Shown: piece after piece, positions 4,166 through 6,010 of the stretch
Layout of the letters: every line of letters starts with the position of its first letter
How positions within the stretch are numbered: the first letter of the stretch is position 1
Assembly (NCBI GenBank): GCA_937907975.1
Contig: CALEQS010000277.1
Coordinates: 1 to 6,010 of the forward strand
Length of the DNA stretch: 6,010 bases
From: an uncultured Clostridia bacterium
GTDB lineage: Bacteria > Bacillota > Clostridia > Oscillospirales > Oscillospiraceae
Direction of reading: 5' to 3'
Position numbers and translations under genes: made by a program
Notes under the pieces: model-generated
The model's database searches: none
Seen by the model: the letters and a program-made list of their open reading frames with translations, nothing else
Told to the model about the DNA's origin: nothing

Positions 4166-6010
4166 TTACTTCTGAGCCTGCTGCTCGCGGATCTCGCGCA
4201 GGGCGTCCTTGTGGCTCAGGTTGATGCGGCCCTTCTCGTCGATGTCAGTGACCTTGACCCAGATCATATCGCCGATGTTGACCACATCCTCCACCTTGGC
4301 CACGCGGTGGTTGGCCAGCTTGGAGATGTGCACCAGACCGTCTTTGCCGGGAGCCAGCTCGACGAAGGCGCCGAACTGCATGATGCGCACGACCTTGCCG
4401 AAGTACAGGGAGCCGACCTCGGGGACGAACACGATGGTCTCGATGGACTTCTTGGCGGCCTCCACGCTCTCGGCGTCAGGGCCGGAGATGAAGATGTCGC
4501 CGGTCTCCTCAATGTCGATCTTCGCGCCGGAATCGGCCTGGATTTTCTGGATGACCTTGCCGCCGGAACCGATGACCTCGCGGATCTTGTTGGTGTCGAT
4601 CTTCATCTTGATCATCTTGGGTGCGTTGGGGCTGACCTCAGCGCGGGGGGCGGGGATGCAGGGCAGGATGACCTGGTCGATGATCTCGCAGCGGGCATCG
4701 CGGGTGATGTCCAGCGCGTTCTGGATGATCTCCATGGTCAGGCCGTCGTTCTTCAGGTCCATCTGGATGGCGGTGATGCCGGCCTTGGTGCCGGCCACCT
4801 TGAAGTCCATCTCGCCGTGGAAGTCCTCAACGCCCTGAATGTCGATGAAGGTGTTGAAGCTGCCGTCGTCGTCCTGGATCAGGCCGCAGGAGATGCCGGC
4901 CACGGGGGCCTTGATGGGCACACCGGCGTCCATCAGAGCCAGAGTGGAGCCGCAGATGGAGCCCTGAGAGGTGGAACCGTTGGAGGACAGCACCTCAGAC
5001 ACCACGCGGATGGCATAGGGGAACTCCTCCACGGAGGGGAGTACGGGCTCCAGCGCACGCTCGGCCAGAGCGCCGTGGCCATACTCGCGGCGGTTGGTGG
5101 AGCGGTTGCCCCGGGCCTCGCCGGTGGAGTAGCCGGGCATATTGTAGTGGTGCATATAGCGCTTGGAATCCTCTTCCCAGATGGTGTCCAGCTTCTGGGA
5201 GGCGGACAGGGTGTTCAGGGTGGCGATGCTCAGCACCTGAGTCTGGCCGCGGGTGAACAGGCCGGAGCCGTGCACGCGGGGCAGAACGCCGACCTCGGCG
5301 CCCAGAGGACGGATCTCGTTGCTCTTACGGCCGTCCACGCGGTGGCCTTCCAGCAGCCAGGCCTTGACGATCTTCTTCTGGAACTTGTAGGTGAAGGTCT
5401 CCAGATACTTGTCCATGTCGGGATACTCGCCCAGGAACAGCTCGTGCCAGTGGTCGATCAGCTTGTTCCAGCGTTCCTCACGGACGTTCTTATCGTCGGT
5501 GTCCATGGCGGCCTTGGCCTCGTCCATGGTGGCCTCGACGATCTTGTTGAACAGCTCCTCGTTGAAGTCGGCGTGCTCATAGGTGAACTTGGGTTTACCG
5601 ATCTCCTCGACCATCTTGTTGATGAGGGCGACGATGGTCTTGTTGGTCTCATGGGCGGCCTTGATGCCCTCGAACATGATCTCGTCGGGGATCTCCTTGG
5701 CGCCAGCCTCGATCATGACGACCTTCTCGCCGGTAGAGGCGACGGTGGTGTCCATCTGGCTCTTGGCGCGCTGCTCCTGAGTGGGGTTGATGACGATCTG
5801 GCCGTCCACATAGCCCACCTCGCAGCAGCCGATGGGGCCGTTCCAGGGAATGTCGGAGATGGCGACCATGGCGGAGGCGCCGATCATAGCGGTGACCTCG
5901 GGGGAGCAGTCGCGGTCCAGGCTCATGACGGTGCAGGTGATGCAGACGTCATTGCGCAGGTCACTGGGAAACAGGGGGCGCATGGGGCGGTCGATCAGGC
6001 GGCTGGCCAG
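4166..6010 (-). CDS. pnp: Polynucleotide phosphorylase, N-terminus beyond the right edge
   Basis: PNPase degrades RNA 3'-5' using phosphate, releasing nucleoside diphosphates, as a ring-shaped trimer in mRNA turnover. The window holds the C-terminal 614 residues. The frame is open to the edge (LASRLIDRP precedes the methionine at 5983), so roughly 75-80 N-terminal residues are missing and that methionine is not the start. Numbering from it, the order is: rest of RNase PH domain 1, helical linker (about 100-200), RNase PH domain 2 (about 215-440), KH domain (about 456-515, loop GSGG at 472-475) and S1 domain (about 522-592). The catalytic set equivalent to E. coli D486, D492 and K494 is present as D387, D393 and K395 in EDFHGEMDFK; the residue equivalent to E. 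coli D490 is E. The protein ends soon after S1, giving a total near 690-700, as in B. subtilis. Nothing suggests inactivity. Confidence 0.98.
   Translation of the reverse strand: MASRLIDRPMRPLFPSDLRNDVCITCTVMSLDRDCSPEVTAMIGASAMVAISDIPWNGPIGCCEVGYVDGQIVINPTQEQRAKSQMDTTVASTGEKVVMIEAGAKEIPDEIMFEGIKAAHETNKTIVALINKMVEEIGKPKFTYEHADFNEELFNKIVEATMDEAKAAMDTDDKNVREERWNKLIDHWHELFLGEYPDMDKYLETFTYKFQKKIVKAWLLEGHRVDGRKSNEIRPLGAEVGVLPRVHGSGLFTRGQTQVLSIATLNTLSASQKLDTIWEEDSKRYMHHYNMPGYSTGEARGNRSTNRREYGHGALAERALEPVLPSVEEFPYAIRVVSEVLSSNGSTSQGSICGSTLALMDAGVPIKAPVAGISCGLIQDDDGSFNTFIDIQGVEDFHGEMDFKVAGTKAGITAIQMDLKNDGLTMEIIQNALDITRDARCEIIDQVILPCIPAPRAEVSPNAPKMIKMKIDTNKIREVIGSGGKVIQKIQADSGAKIDIEETGDIFISGPDAESVEAAKKSIETIVFVPEVGSLYFGKVVRIMQFGAFVELAPGKDGLVHISKLANHRVAKVEDVVNIGDMIWVKVTDIDEKGRINLSHKDALREIREQQAQK

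Noticed and set aside
4209..4838. Plus-strand open frame opposite pnp (209 codons)
   Set aside because: Ser/Met-rich shadow of the KH and S1 region of pnp; no ribosome binding site or domain.
5981..5983. Methionine codon as the start of pnp
   Set aside because: The frame stays open to the window edge and the upstream LASRLIDRP is conserved PNPase sequence, so this is an internal residue.
1..6010. tRNA, rRNA, insertion sequence or integration site
   Set aside because: No cloverleaf, rRNA motif, transposase or integrase frame, terminal inverted repeats or flanking direct repeats were found by eye.

Overview
The window looks like the chromosome of a fairly GC-rich, low-oxygen Firmicute, most likely a clostridial gut bacterium of the Oscillospiraceae type. 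The reasons are consensus AGGAGG-type ribosome binding sites, strong stem-loop/U-tract terminators, the Bacillota gene order pnp followed by an M16 peptidase, and an Ltp-domain surface protein, a family concentrated in Firmicutes and their phages. The taxonomic call is an inference from protein style; no rRNA or other marker settles it.

Layout, left to right. Bases 1-164 are non-coding. On the minus strand they carry a structured element whose core resembles the start of a lysine riboswitch (L box) leading into a gene beyond the left edge. A plus-strand WYL-domain transcriptional regulator (180-1151) follows. It ends at a two-way terminator shared with a short minus-strand gene (1202-1411) that encodes only the front part of a PAS domain. 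Next is a minus-strand gene (1678-2397) for a membrane-anchored protein with a Ser/Ala-rich stalk and three 47-residue Ltp repeats. Divergent from it is a small XRE/Cro-type repressor gene (2527-2748). The 129-base gap between these two genes holds a near-consensus promoter for the Ltp gene and two identical dyads, AGTAAA-N4-TTTACT, in mirror orientation: one inside the Ltp promoter spacer, the other just before the -10 of the repressor promoter.

The right half is housekeeping on the minus strand: polynucleotide phosphorylase (pnp, 4166 to beyond the right edge), a terminator, then an M16 zinc peptidase (2787-4046) that converges on the repressor gene across a shared two-way terminator.

The most interesting part is the Ltp/repressor pair at 1678-2748. 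Ltp of the Streptococcus thermophilus phage TP-J34 blocks DNA entry of superinfecting phage. Here the Ltp repeats sit on a transmembrane anchor rather than a lipid anchor, and the gene appears to be under switch-like control by the adjacent repressor. This makes it a candidate small surface exclusion module, either domesticated from a phage or mobile. A phage-exclusion function is inference, not shown by the sequence.
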